NCBI GenBank assembly: GCA_028571685.1 | Contig: CM053144.1 | Location: 96,130,171-96,194,170 of the forward strand | Direction of reading: 5' to 3' | From: Heterohyrax brucei | Taxonomy: Eukaryota; Chordata; Mammalia; Hyracoidea; Procaviidae | DNA: 64,000 nucleotides | Shown here: positions 1 to 9,892 of the stretch, piece by piece | Position numbering within the stretch: the stretch's first letter is position 1 | How the letters are laid out: every line of letters starts with the position of its first letter | Translations under genes and position numbers: made by a program | The notes under the pieces: model-generated | Databases searched by the model: none | What the model was told of the DNA's origin: nothing | Seen by the model: only the letters and a program-made list of their open reading frames with translations

Positions 1-306
1 GCAGTAGTTAAAGGAGAGGCAAACACCCTGAACCAATCGTACTGCCTAACCAATGCATCAGTTTAAGTCAGTGGGACAACCGACTGGCTCTAAACTCATT
101 CCATGTCATATAAGGCAAAGCCTAACAAAGCCAGACAAAACAAAACTGAAAATGAGCAGGCAGACAGGCAGACAGAAAGGAAGGCAAAAGACCTGTCTCT
201 TTTTCACACTATTTTAAAGAGAATCTGTGAATGAAGGTTACGTTCTAATCCACTTGTATGAATAAATACTTGAAGATTAAATGTTACTGCTCTGACTTAA
301 CTAAGA
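1..306. other. Unassigned AT-rich DNA
   Basis: I recognise no gene or transposon here. A short CAGA-like simple stretch lies near 158-185. The first 80 bases could be a badly worn SINE, but the match is too weak to call. Confidence 0.5.
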
Positions 307-620
307 GGTCACGGCGGCTCAGTGGTAGAATTCTTGTCTTCCGTGTGGGCAGTTGCTGGCCTATGTCCCTCATGGGCATCTATCACCTCTCTTTCAGTTG
401 CTGTGATGCTTGAACAGGTGTCAGTGGAGCCTCTGGACTAAGAAGGACTCGGAAGATAGGGCCAGTGCTGTGTGTCTGAGAATCAGTGGATGAACACCCT
501 ATGGATCACTATGGTTGGGTCCGAAGCTGGTGATGGAGATGGGGCAGGGCCAGACAGGGTTTTATTCCACTGTGCGTGGGAGAGCCATGGGTCAGAAGCT
601 GACAGAGGGCAGTTAACAAC
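307..620 (+). mobile_element. tRNA-Gly-headed SINE with RTE-like body and tail
   Basis: The head at 311-335 resembles a glycine tRNA, with a near-perfect RNA polymerase III A box at 315-325 (cggctcagtgg); the B box is degraded. The middle (ctggactaagaaggactc and following) matches the 5' region of the RTE copy starting near 41622. The end, at about 568-620, matches the RTE 3' end at 40030-40090 and finishes in ttaacaac. The element therefore looks like a tRNA head fused to an internally deleted RTE. A second copy lies on the minus strand at 21371-21692. I do not know a certain family name. Confidence 0.6.
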
Positions 621-758
621 ATCATGACGTGACTGCCTTTTCCGGCTTGAAACACTATTACTGAACGTTTGCCATCCTACTTCTTGTAATGCTTTTCTGT
701 GTTGGTCTTCTCAATAGAAAGCTATGCCTACAGTAACTTTCAAGGTACTATTTGACAG

Positions 759-1008
759 GAATCCCTGGGTAGTGCAAATATTGGGAATCATGGCCCAGCC
801 ACATGGCTACACATATTTTTGGGGGGACACAATTCAATCAGCTGCTGATTGAATGGTTACAGCTTCAAGTCCCTCCAGAGGCACTTTGAAGGAAAGGCCT
901 GGTGCCCTACTTTTGGAAAATCAGGCATTGAAAACTGTTTAGAGTACAGTTCTGCTCCAACACACGTGGGGTTGCCATGAGTTGAAAGACGCCATGGCAA
1001 CTGGCAGT
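759..1008 (+). mobile_element. AfroSINE variant split by an LTR fragment
   Basis: The SINE head (aatccctgggtagtgcaaat) is at 759-779 and the body resumes at about 840 (gctgctgattgaatgg). It ends with the usual gttgccatgagttg and gccatggcaactgg tail block. The variant has the longer middle segment (aaggcctggtgccctact) shared with the copy at 36131-36355. The two halves are separated by a piece of LTR. Confidence 0.65.
776..839 (-). mobile_element. MaLR-like LTR fragment inside a SINE
   Basis: Bases 776-835 are identical to 1915-1974, the 5' part of the LTR copy 1.1 kb downstream (opposite strand reading gaattgtgtccccccaaa). Nothing else of the LTR is present, and the fragment sits between two halves of one SINE. 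Confidence 0.75.
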
Positions 1009-1474
1009 ATCTGACAAAAATGACATATTAATTTAATTGGTCACTGGAAATCTGGGATAATTAATAATTTACAATGACATAATCCATTTATAGAACCTCA
1101 GTATTTTTATAAAGAGCTGGATATGCTAATGATCCTATAATAATGAAAATGGTAGTATTTTCTTCCTGTTGCATCACTTTAAGAAAGTATTTGTCTTACA
1201 ACTCAGTGTCATTGATAATTAAAGAAAGTAACAATTAAAGCTGTAAAGAAGTGTTTATGTACTTTCTTCAGTTAAAATGCTAATTACCTGCTGGGGTAAG
1301 ATTTTGAGAAAACAGCTGTTATTTAAGCAGTAATATTCCTGAGAAGGTATCTATATCTGATAAAAAATTTTCATATGTAATTCCCATCAAGTGTACAGTT
1401 TTTATTCACAAATTTTTATATATATGAATACAAAGAATAAAAATAGTATGCACATACTATACATTTTAATAGCA
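1009..1474. other. Unassigned AT-rich DNA
   Basis: No element or reading frame is recognisable. The stretch is dominated by A/T runs and short imperfect TA tracts (about 1415-1425). Confidence 0.6.
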
Positions 1475-1985
1475 TGTGTTTCAGTCAGCTAGTGTTGTTC
1501 TAACAGAAATACCAGAGTGGACGGCTTTAACAAAGGAAGGTTTGTTCTTACACAGTCCGGTAGGCTACAAGTCCACATTCAGGATGTCCGGTTCAGGGAA
1601 AGGTTTTCCCCCTTGTTGGCTCTGGAGGAAAGTCTGGTATTGCGTCAGTCTTTGCACAGGGAGTGTCTTGGTGCAGGGACCTGAGGTCTGAAGGACCGGC
1701 GCTGCTTTCTTGATGGTACGAGATTCCTAATTGTTTGCCCACTTCTCTTTCCTTTTATCTCTTGCTGGATGAAAGGATAAAGGGTGGGGCAAGCCACACT
1801 CCAGGAATTCTCTTCACAGTGGAGTAGGGAGGTAATCCTAAGAAGGGATTTACAGTCCCACTCTAATCCTTTAACATATAGCTCAGCAAAATCACAAAAC
1901 GGAGGACAGTCACAAAATATTGGGAATCATGGCCCAGCCACATGGCTACACATATTTTTGGGGGGACACAATTCGATCTATGACA
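1475..1985 (-). mobile_element. Solo LTR, MaLR-like (MLT1-type)
   Basis: Read on the minus strand, the unit begins with a tgtcatagat-like start, continues gaattgtgtccccccaaa, contains an aataaatt-type poly(A) region and ends in agctagctgac-like sequence and an aca-type terminus. This layout is that of MLT1/MaLR long terminal repeats (class III endogenous retrovirus-related). No internal region is attached, so it is a solo LTR, usually left by recombination between two LTRs. Related copies lie at 37035-37483 and 43055-43567. The word agcat occurs near both ends (1471-1475, 1989-1993), but the exact target duplication is ambiguous. Confidence 0.7.
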
Positions 1986-2479
1986 ACAAGCATCAATATG
2001 AAAAGCGTTTCATAACAGTAATACATTTTCCTTGAATAAATTTTGAAAAAACACAGAAAATCTAAAGAAAATAAAAATCACCCATAATTCCAACACAGAA
2101 ATAACCCTTGTTATTTTTCAGTGACCTTTTAAAAAATCTTCTAGTACTTTTCATTTAATCTAGTTCTGCTCATAGTTAAAATTTTTCTTGTAAGGAACAA
2201 AATTGATACCTTACTGCTCCGGGTGCTATTTTGTGACCTTATCTTTACCACTTATGATTAGCCAAGAATATTTTGGATGCTGTAAAATGTTTATCTGTAG
2301 CATGTTTTTGTTAATTATTTTTCTTTTTCTGTTTTTACTTTTAGAACTGTTTACAGTTTTTTGAACTTCTAACTTCCAGAATTATGAGATAATAAATGAG
2401 TATAGCTTGAAACCATAGATGCACTGTTTAGTTTTTAACTTAATACCAATTATTTTTTAACTCAATAAAATTCATATAA
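1986..2479. other. Possible old L1 3' UTR remnant, otherwise unassigned
   Basis: The stretch around 2070-2110 (ataaaaatcacccataattc) resembles 3' untranslated sequence of old mammalian L1s on the minus strand, and an old L1 does follow at 2480. The rest is unassigned. Confidence 0.35.
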
Positions 2480-3510
2480 ATAGAGAACACAAATCTTGAT
2501 GAAAGTTTGTACATGAAAACATCTACAAAATCATTACCTGGATCAAGACAGAGAAAGCATCCACCATCCCAGAAGGCTCTCTCCTGTTTCTTTGTGTCAA
2601 TTTTTCCCACTCCAGATTCTTGCTGTTAGTCACATTTCTGTTTCCTTAGTTTTTCTTTCTTCTTCTTAAAGAAAAACAAAAACCATCTAAACAGAAAAAA
2701 AAAATGTACTCTTTCTGTGCGTATTCTTTTGCTCAGCATTGTTTCTGATCTAATCATCCATGTTATTGAATGTGTGATAATATACTGTTGTATAAATACT
2801 CCACAATATTTTATACATTCTATTATTGTTGAATACTTTGATCATTTTCAGTTTATGGTTATTATGAATGTAACTATTATGAACATTTTTCATACATGTG
2901 TTTTAATGGACTTATACATTCATTACCCTAGAACATATACCTATAAGTAAAATTGTTGGGTCAAGTCGATTCTGATTCATAGCGACCCTAAGACAGAGTA
3001 GAACTGCCCCGTAGTGTTTCCAAGGAGCACCTGGTGGATTTGAACTGCCAACCTTACGGTTAGCAGCCATAACATTTAACCACTATGCCACCTGGGTGGT
3101 AGGGTAGGTGTATATTTAGCTTTAATAAAAATCTGCCAAACAGTTTTTCAGAGTGGCTGCACACATTTACACTTCTATCTGTATACATAGAGGTTCTACT
3201 TGCTTCTTATCTTCATCAAATCTTGGAATTTCTAGTGTCTTTAATTAATATGATGAGGTTTCAAATTTCTTTTTCCTGAGTAAGATGTTGGGCATCTCTT
3301 CAACATTTGGCTGGCCATCTGGATAGCCTTTTTCAAAGTTCATCTTAAGCCTTTTGCCCATTTTAAATTTCTTTTTCTTGTTATTTTTCAGGAGTGCCTT
3401 CTGTATTTTGGGTAAAACTACTTCATAAGACACATGTGTTATGAATATTTTTTGACAGCTTGCTTTTTCACTCTCTTAAGGGTATTTATTTGTTATTGCA
3501 TTATGGTGCT
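2480..3510 (-). mobile_element. Old L1 3' portion, split by an AfroSINE
   Basis: On the plus strand this reads as the reverse complement of the end of L1 ORF2 and the 3' UTR, with phrases such as attattgttgaatactttgat, aaaattgttgggtca and gtagggtaggtgtat. The SINE at 2962-3099 interrupts it exactly between the last two. All frames carry many stops. The 5' part of the element is missing, as in ordinary 5'-truncated L1 insertions. Confidence 0.6.
2962..3099 (-). mobile_element. AfroSINE (tRNA-derived SINE)
   Basis: The reverse-complement SINE shows the 3' tail side first (tcaagtcgattctgattcat), then cagagtagaactgccccg, the B-box side (gatttgaactgccaacc) and the head (taaccactatgccacctggg). It lies inside the old L1. 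Confidence 0.85.
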
Positions 3511-3611
3511 TTAATGACTATGTGCTAGCCCAAATCACAAATACAGTGTTACTTCAAAACTAAAATAACAACTTTGGAGATTAAGTGTTCTTTTATGCAG
3601 TAAAACAATAG

Positions 3612-3627
3612 CACACACACACACACA
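3612..3627. repeat. (CA)n microsatellite
   Basis: Short perfect CA run. Confidence 0.85.
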
Positions 3628-3811
3628 TACTCACCAACTTTTCTATTTTGAAAGTAGGAGTCTCAATTAGCATTGTTGTCTGCAGATAAAAATGTAAAAT
3701 GATACATTTTGGTTTTAATTTATTTTCATAAATCAAAAGAAAACTCTTGATATCAGCAACATATTTATTCAATAAATCATCTCTTCATTTCCTCAGATCT
3801 TCTTGTCGTTA

Positions 3812-4512
3812 CATGCTGTTGATTCAGTTCTGACTCACGGCAAACCCACGTGAAATAGAAGGAGATGTTGCTGGATCTTGTATCTTTCTTGCTGCTGTGT
3901 TTGAGCCTATTGCTGCAGCCGTTGTGTCTGTCCATCTTGTTATGGGTCTTCCTCCCTTTTGCTGAGCCTCTGCTTTGCCAAACATGCTTGCTAGGGACTA
4001 GCCTCTTCTGATAACATGTGCAAAGAACGTAGGATGGAGTCTTGCCATCCTTGCTTCTAAGGAGTACTCTGGCTATGCTTCTTCCAAGACAGGTTTGCTG
4101 ATTTTTCTGGCAGTCCCTAGTATATTCAGTATTCTTTGTCGACACTGTAATTCATATGTATCACTTCTTCAGTCTTTCTTAGCCTTTATCCAGCTTTCAT
4201 ATGCATGTGAGGTGACTGAAAATACTATGGCTTGTGTCAGGTACACATCTTTGCTTTTTAAAAACACTTTACAGAGGTCTTTTGAAGCAGATTTCCTCAA
4301 TATAGTACATCATTTCATTTCTTGACTGCTGCTTCTAAGAGTATTGATTATGGATCAGAGTGAAATGAAATTCTTGACAGCTTCAATATTTTCTTCATTT
4401 ATCACGCTTTTCTTATCAAACTACCAAGTGCTTCCAGCAGTCTGTACTTTCAGCAAGCCAGGTTATGTCATCTGCATTTCACAGTCTTCCTCAGAAATCC
4501 TCTACCCAGGTC
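3812..4512 (-). mobile_element. RTE (BovB-like) 3' fragment
   Basis: The minus strand corresponds to the last 0.7 kb of the RTE at 39300-40090. A broken C-terminal frame (3777-4145, minus) reads CLGRSIARVLLRSKDGK, matching the end of RTE ORF2. It is 5'-truncated, and its 3' end (tgttgattcagttctgactc) resembles the SINE tail. Several stops and frameshifts make it a dead copy. Confidence 0.75.
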
Positions 4513-4792
4513 TTAACTCTGACTAATACAAACATTAGGTAAGCCTTGGTAAGCACATGGTAAGTACAAAGAGGCAAAGCTACTGTTTGTTGTTTATTTC
4601 AGATGAGCAGAGAAAAACAATTTTAATCAATGGAAACATTTACAGAGCCCTCAAATCAGCCCGGATACACAAATTCCTACTAAGATCACGTTGCTTCTTA
4701 AAATAACGCATTTTCTTTGCCTATAGAATGGCTTACTTTTTCCATAGTTATTATTACTATTATTAACAATCTTCATCAGAAAACTCAAACTA
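4513..4792. other. Unassigned DNA
   Basis: No recognisable element. The stretch contains a short tattattac run at 4745-4765. Confidence 0.5.
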
Positions 4793-4949
4793 AGCTTGTT
4801 GCCATCAAGTCAGTTCTAACTCATGGTGACCCCATGTGGTACAGAGTAGAATTGTTCATAGGGTTTTCTTGGCTATAATCTTTATGGAAGCAAATTGCCA
4901 GGTCTTTCTTTTGCAGTACCACTGGCTGAGTTCAAACTACTAACTTTGG
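4793..4949 (-). mobile_element. AfroSINE, long-middle variant
   Basis: The reverse-complement SINE shows the tail (gttgccatcaagtcagttc), tacagagtagaattgttcat, the variant middle (ttttcttggctataatc, aaattgccaggtctttc) and part of the B-box side (tgagttcaaactactaac). The head is missing; it stops exactly where L1 ORF1 sequence begins. Confidence 0.7.
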
Positions 4950-4950
4950 A

Positions 4951-5362
4951 TTTTGTAGTTGATTTTTCTTGTTTCTTTTTTTCTGATTTCTCCTCATGGA
5001 TGCTGGAATCAGTGGCTCTGTCTTCCAAATCAGAAATTATCTTTTCCATTTGTTCCATTCTGTTTTCTTGGCTTTGAATGGAAGCTTCTGTGTCTTTGAT
5101 TTTGGTCTTGATCTGTTGAATTTCAGAGTACTGATGTTCCATCAGCTCGAACAGCTTGATTAATTTTTCATTTTGCTCTGCTGCATTTTGTAAGGTCTAG
5201 GAGGGCTCTCTATATAATCCCTTTGTATTCACCTTCTTATAGTTTCAGAAAAGCTTCTTCGTCTGGGAAGTTCTGAGTGATTTCTTTTGGGGGGCCTTCT
5301 GATGCCATGGGTGACTTCCAGGTTACCGTCTTGTCCAATGTTTGTTGCTTTTTGGGCTTCAT
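4951..5362 (-). pseudogene. L1 ORF1 N-terminal relic
   Basis: This is the nucleic-acid-binding ORF1 protein of L1, cut short. An ATG at 5360-5362 (minus) opens MKPKKQQT, the homologue of the young ORF1 start at 60243. A second ATG at 5306-5308 opens MASEG. The longest clean stretch reads MEHQYSEIQQIKTKIKDTEA, part of the coiled-coil trimerisation region. In-frame stops lie between the two, and the RNA-binding and C-terminal domains are missing. It preserves the ATG that the young copy has lost. Confidence 0.75.
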
Positions 5363-5553
5363 GTGGGTCAGTAAAGGTTGGGAGAGATGCTGTGAAGATG
5401 GACCACAGTTGTTTCTCTAGGCCATCTTAAAATGAGAAGTAAAAACTATTTGACAACTTCCTAAATCAGTCAGGTTTTCAGGTGTATACATCCCTCTTCC
5501 TATCTGGCAAAGTAAACATATCTATATTGAACACTCAATGCTCTAAACTAGCT

Positions 5554-6003
5554 CAAAATACAGAAATGCTACTGGCCTGCTGACCTCTTCTGTCGGGCCG
5601 CAGCTGTAAGCTATACTGTGTAGAATTCTCCTTTTCTGTTGGAAAAGCAGTCTTTTCTGGATAGGCACTGCCTCCCAGCCTAGGGATTAGGTCCAGCTGA
5701 GGCTTCTGTGTGGATGACTCTGCCTCCCAGCAAAACAAGATGGCGTCCCACACAAGCTTACCAATTGGCCGAGACTAGGCTCCTGCTGGAAAGAGAGGCC
5801 AAGAGTGCTGAACTGCCCAGAGTCCACAGCCTCCACCGCTGGGCCCTGGCCCCAGGCAACAGTGTGTGAAACACCACCTCCCTGCTAGAAAAGTGCTCTC
5901 TCCCCAGCAGGTGCCACCTCCCAGCCTAAGAACCAAGTCCGGCCGGGGCCTCTGCCTGGGCGTCTCTGTTTCCCAGTGGATCAAGATGGCGTCCCACACA
6001 AGG
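5554..6003 (-). promoter_or_regulatory. L1 5' UTR monomer array with YY1-like sites
   Basis: Two tandem promoter units of about 245 bp, each beginning on the minus strand with cttgtgtgggacgccatctt (ends at 6002 and 5757). The core gccatctt is the reverse of the YY1 motif aagatggc. Both units continue with a ggctgggagg block. Monomer arrays act as internal promoters in mouse L1; their role here is inferred from position and repetition. Confidence 0.6.
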
Positions 6004-6499
6004 GCATCTGTACGGCTACAACGTGGCAGAGGCAGAAAGATAGGCCAGAAAAGCCGAAGTGTATAGAGCCCAAAGCCAGGCTCTCAGAACCTGGCAATTA
6101 TGCTTGCCGGTCCCACCAGCGGTGTGTCTGAGACCAGCAGCTAGTCAAGTCCCAGTCCTGCCCACCAGCCAAAACAGAGGAAAAAAAAATCGAAATGGTG
6201 AGTTACCTTGGGTCTGCGCAAGCCTGTGCTCGCTGAAAGTGGGGTCAGTGAAAGAGAGGCAGCTTTGTGTTCAGTGGTATGAAGTCCAAATTAACAGCCC
6301 TGTGCAGCATTCTAGGGATCACTAGGTGTCCAGAAGGCTGTGCTTAATTATCATTTCAGGTCTTAGTTTCCAGAGGGATTTAGGGAGACATGTGTTTAGT
6401 CTGCCATTTTGACTCCGCCCCTTTGGCTTCGTCGTTGAATGCAAGCATTTGTGCCACGTGGGGACCTACAGCTTCACTGGAAACACCCTGAATTTTGAG

Positions 6500-6650
6500 C
6501 TCCTTGCATGGCGTAGTGGTTAAGTGCTGTGGCTGCTAACCAGAAGGCCAGCAATTCAAACCTACCAGGCACTCCTTGGGCAGTTCTGGGGCAGTTCTTC
6601 CCTGTCCTACAGGGTGGCTATGAGTCAGAATTGACTCAACAGCACTGTCT
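6500..6650 (+). mobile_element. AfroSINE
   Basis: The head gcgtagtggttaagtgctg holds an A-box-like block, followed by the B-box-like caattcaaacc, gctatgagtcagaattgact and a short tail. Confidence 0.85.
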
Positions 6651-6654
6651 TTTT

Positions 6655-7140
6655 TAATATAGCCTTCAAGGTGCTATCTACTTTGTACCCTTCCTGTTTC
6701 TCCAGTTCATCTTCTACCATGTTTCTACCTGTTCATAGCTCTCTGGTCACTCAGGCTTCTTACTGTTTCTCAGACAAGATAAGTGCACTTCTGCCTCAAA
6801 GCCTTTGCATTCAAAAATGTTTTCCCCAGAACAACACATGGCTGCCCCTCAAACTTTCTTTTTTTAAAGTTAATTGACCTTAATTCAAAATCTATCTTCC
6901 CAAGTATAAATCCTCTCTGCATGACATTATGAGAAGGACCATACCCCTACCACCATCATAACAGCCTTTTATTTCTTTCATAGCTTGTATTACCTTACAA
7001 GTAGTTATGTCCATTAATTTTTCTAATGTTTCATGTATGTTCCCTATACACGTGTAACTCCAACCACAGTCTCGTTTATTGCTGGTTGCTAAGTACTTAC
7101 AATGGTGGTTGACATGTGACTCTGCTAATTTTAGCTGACT
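6655..7140 (+). mobile_element. L2-like ancient LINE relic
   Basis: The block tctggtcactcaggcttctt, then gcctttgcattcaaaaatg and tttccccagaacaac follows the order of the well-known L2 3' coding region (…LTPFAL… equivalent). It is heavily worn with no open frame. The assignment is from memory of the family pattern. Confidence 0.45.
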
Positions 7141-7439
7141 GAGTTAAAAGAATATAACAAATGCACAAGGTCAATAGATAAAAATCACTGCTTTCAGAAA
7201 ACTTTAACTTGCTAGTTGGTAGCTGGTTTCTTTGACTTGGTATTTGTTATTTCATGTGGGTGATAATTTAGCTCTGCAATGGGGTATCCTTCCTGATAAA
7301 GTGAGTTGCTTCCTCTTTTGAACTCTCAATAGACTTTGCATGCATGCAACTTGATTAAAGCACATTCATGGTAATATGATTGTTTATGGGTTTTTCCCTT
7401 CTTGCTTCCCTCCCCTCTCCTTCATCAGTTTCTGTGAAA

Positions 7440-7575
7440 GGAAACATCTTTGACTTATTCCTATTTTAATCTCCAGTCCCTGATGCAGTATCTAGCACAA
7501 TCTAGATGTTTACCGTCGTATGTTTGAGGAATAAATAAATAATTTGTTTTCAGCAAATACTTGTTGAATCGAATT
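7440..7575 (+). mobile_element. L2/MIR-like 3' tail relic
   Basis: The order atctccagtccctgatgcag, tctagcacaatctagatg, aataaataaat and acttgttgaatcgaattg resembles the typical L2 3' end (…agcacagtgcctggcac…aataaatgtttgttgaatga). Confidence 0.4.
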
Positions 7576-7589
7576 GCCAGTATACCTTC

Positions 7590-8105
7590 TTTATTTTTTT
7601 TAATTAATTAATGACAGTAAATGAATGAAACTTCTAACATCTGTCAACTATCTCATCTATGATAAACCCTTACCCCCACCCTTATAGCCATCCAAGTTTT
7701 GTTCTTCTGTAGATAATTGTATTTTTAAGTCCTTATAACAGGTGTCTCATATAATGTTTGTCTTTTTGATCCTTTTGACACTGATTTCACTCAGCATAAT
7801 ATCTTCCAACTGAAACCATGTTATGAGGTGTTTTCTAAAATCATTATTATTTTTTATCATAGCATAGCGTTCCATGGAGTATATGTATCATAGTTTGTTT
7901 ATCCGTTCACCTGTTGATGGGCATCTGGGTTGATTCCATTATTTTGCTATTGTGGACTGTGCTGCCATAAACACTTGTGTACATGTGTCTGTTCTTGTGA
8001 CAGCTTTTGTTTCTGAAGGATAAATTTCAAGCAGTGAAATTACTGGATCAAATGATGTATCTATTTCCAGCTGTTCAAGGAAGCACCAGATTGCTTTCTG
8101 AAGAG
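7590..8105 (-). mobile_element. Old L1 3' fragment
   Basis: The plus strand reads the reverse complement of the end of L1 ORF2 and its 3' UTR: actgatttcactcagcataa, catagtttgtttatccgttc and acctgttgatgggcatctgg. These same phrases recur at 58640-58800 in another L1 3' end. The copy is 5'-truncated and non-coding. Confidence 0.75.
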
Positions 8106-8652
8106 GAACTCGTCAAATATTGATCACTGAGTATTTGACGATGGAAACTTATTGATTTTTTGTTGTTGTTGTTACTGAACCTATAAACCACCGGGCTTTT
8201 CACACAGAAGAAAAGTGTTTCATTTTACTATATAGAGCCTTCTTGATAGTGAAGTTCTTTCTGGGAGTGGGAGGAATGCCTAGAGGCTAGAGCTATATAT
8301 TTTTCTGCAGGCCACCTGATGTGTGCCTAGCCAGCTCTCCACAGCAGTCTTTTTCAGTCTACCTACACATTCTGGCTGCCATCCTGTCCTCTGATTTTTA
8401 GGACAATATGTGCAGATAGAAAGATATGTCTCCATCAGATCCTTCTTTCTTCTCTCTCTAGACATTTTAGCAAACTGAGTGAAACCAGGCCCTCGTTACC
8501 AGATGACAAATTGGGTTGGTCTGCTTTCACTAAACTCTCTCATTAGGTATTATATCAATTCTCCTTCATACTTGCTGCTAGGCCATGATACTTATGCCAA
8601 TCCAGTTTGCAAAAATTAGATTTGTCTTGAATTATTTTATGTTTTACAGAGA
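8106..8652. other. Unassigned DNA
   Basis: No transposon is recognised. It holds a short (TTG)n run near 8160-8175, a CT-rich tract near 8445-8460 and an 8-base inverted repeat around 8113-8140. Confidence 0.55.
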
Positions 8653-8812
8653 TGGAAACTCTGGTGGCACAGTGGGTTAATTCCTATGTCTGCTAACCAA
8701 AAGGTTGGCGGTTCAATTTTAAGGTGCTCCTTGGAAACTCTATGGGGCAGTTCTACTCTGACGTCTAGAGTCCCTGTGAGTTGGGCTGGATTTGATGGCA
8801 GTGGGTTTTGGA
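8653..8812 (+). mobile_element. AfroSINE
   Basis: Full-length copy: gaaactctggtggcacagtg head, ttggcggttcaattttaagg B-box region, ggggcagttctactctgacg, and tttgatggcagtgggttttg tail. Confidence 0.9.
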
Positions 8813-9770
8813 TTTTCAGAGAGATGTTTTCTTAGAGAAATTAATGGACATAAAAGAAAAAAAGAATCGAGAATGTTACACACCTTTTTCCTCTTTTCCT
8901 GAAATGGATCATGAAACCTAATTTGAATAACTTTAAGAAACTGTATGTTGTTCCTATTTAATGTTATACAAAAGCTTTGCCTCTTCTCCTTGTTGGTTGC
9001 CTCTGCTGTCATGGCAACCACTGGTTTCGTAGATGCAGCCCGTATTTGCTGAGCAGAAAGATAAGGCTATTGTTTGTGAGAATAATTATTTAAGCACAGG
9101 TGTTGTTAACATAAGATGAGTTGTTCAGTTTGCTAGAAAAAGGATAAAATGAAATACTGTCATGTGAGATCAAGAAAATGTTAGAAGGAAAATAGCACAA
9201 GTGCATAACACACTTGAGTGACCACAGCTAAGTGAGTATATCTGTGGAAATATATGAACAAAAACCTAATGCCACTGAATTTTAGCCCTGGAGGAACCTT
9301 AGGAATAATCTTGTATAACTTCTTAAAATGTTCTAATATGAGCAATAGGATTATTTCTGTGCAAGCTGCCTGTGAAATTTCTTGTGGGAAATCAAGAAAC
9401 GTTAGAAATTTATAATGGTATCAGGAGAAATGCAGAGCTTATCTAAATGGACATCACAAGGTTTCAGTTTCACCTCTTTGTTAATGAAATAAATATATTT
9501 TCCCATAATATCTTAGACGCTTGTGATTGAATTGCATGTTTTTATGGTAATGTGCTACTACATCTAGAAAGGTGATCTCAACTAAGCAAAGTAATTGCGT
9601 TTCTAATACATTTTTTTTTTTTTTTTTTTGCATATGGGAGATAACCAATTATTTCTTACTGAAAGTAAAGATGAAGTTGAGTTAAATCACATTGTTCTTG
9701 AAGGTGTGAAGAATGGCTTTAAGCTAAAGAGCAGCTGCTAATAACCCTTGAGACTCCTTTACCTGGCCTT
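8813..9770. other. Unassigned AT-rich DNA with a T19 tract
   Basis: No gene or element is recognised. A T-run occupies 9611-9629. It has no visible target duplication, so it could be a simple repeat or a very old tail. Confidence 0.55.
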
Positions 9771-9892
9771 AAAACCCATAGCTATTGAATAGACTCTGAC
9801 TCACAGTGACCCCATAGGACAGAGTAGAGCTTGTAACCTTTTGGTTACCAGCCAAGTACTTTAATCACTAATCACTGTGCCCCCAGGGATCC
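9771..9892 (-). mobile_element. AfroSINE, internally deleted
   Basis: The reverse complement shows the tail and gactcacagtgaccccatag, but it jumps from acagagtagagcttg straight to gtaaccttttggttacc, losing the aactctatgggg segment. The head (atcactgtgcccccaggg) is present. Confidence 0.75.

Larger units (their letters stand above)
4950..6421 (-). mobile_element. L1 5' end: full 5' UTR plus start of ORF1, 3'-truncated
   Basis: Read on the minus strand, this starts at 6421 with gggcggagtcaaaatggc, the same start as the young L1 at 59245. It runs through a monomeric promoter and enters ORF1, then stops at the SINE at 4949. ORF2 and the 3' UTR are absent. This is the reverse of the usual 5' truncation, so a later deletion or rearrangement at the SINE junction is likely. 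Confidence 0.75.

Noticed and set aside
1471..1993. Exact target duplication of the first solo LTR
   Set aside because: agcat occurs near both ends, but placing it requires the LTR termini to deviate from tg...ca, so I left the limits approximate.
3777..4145. 122-codon minus frame as a new gene
   Set aside because: It is the C-terminal end of the RTE protein (CLGRSIARVLLRSKDGK), with the true RTE 3' end following.
8113..8140. Inverted repeat gtcaaata / tatttgac as a regulatory hairpin or transposon end
   Set aside because: Eight-base arms in AT-rich DNA are expected by chance, and no element or second copy is attached.
9611..9629. T19 run as a second bare poly(A) insertion
   Set aside because: No matching target duplication is present on the two sides (ctaataca versus gcatatggg).
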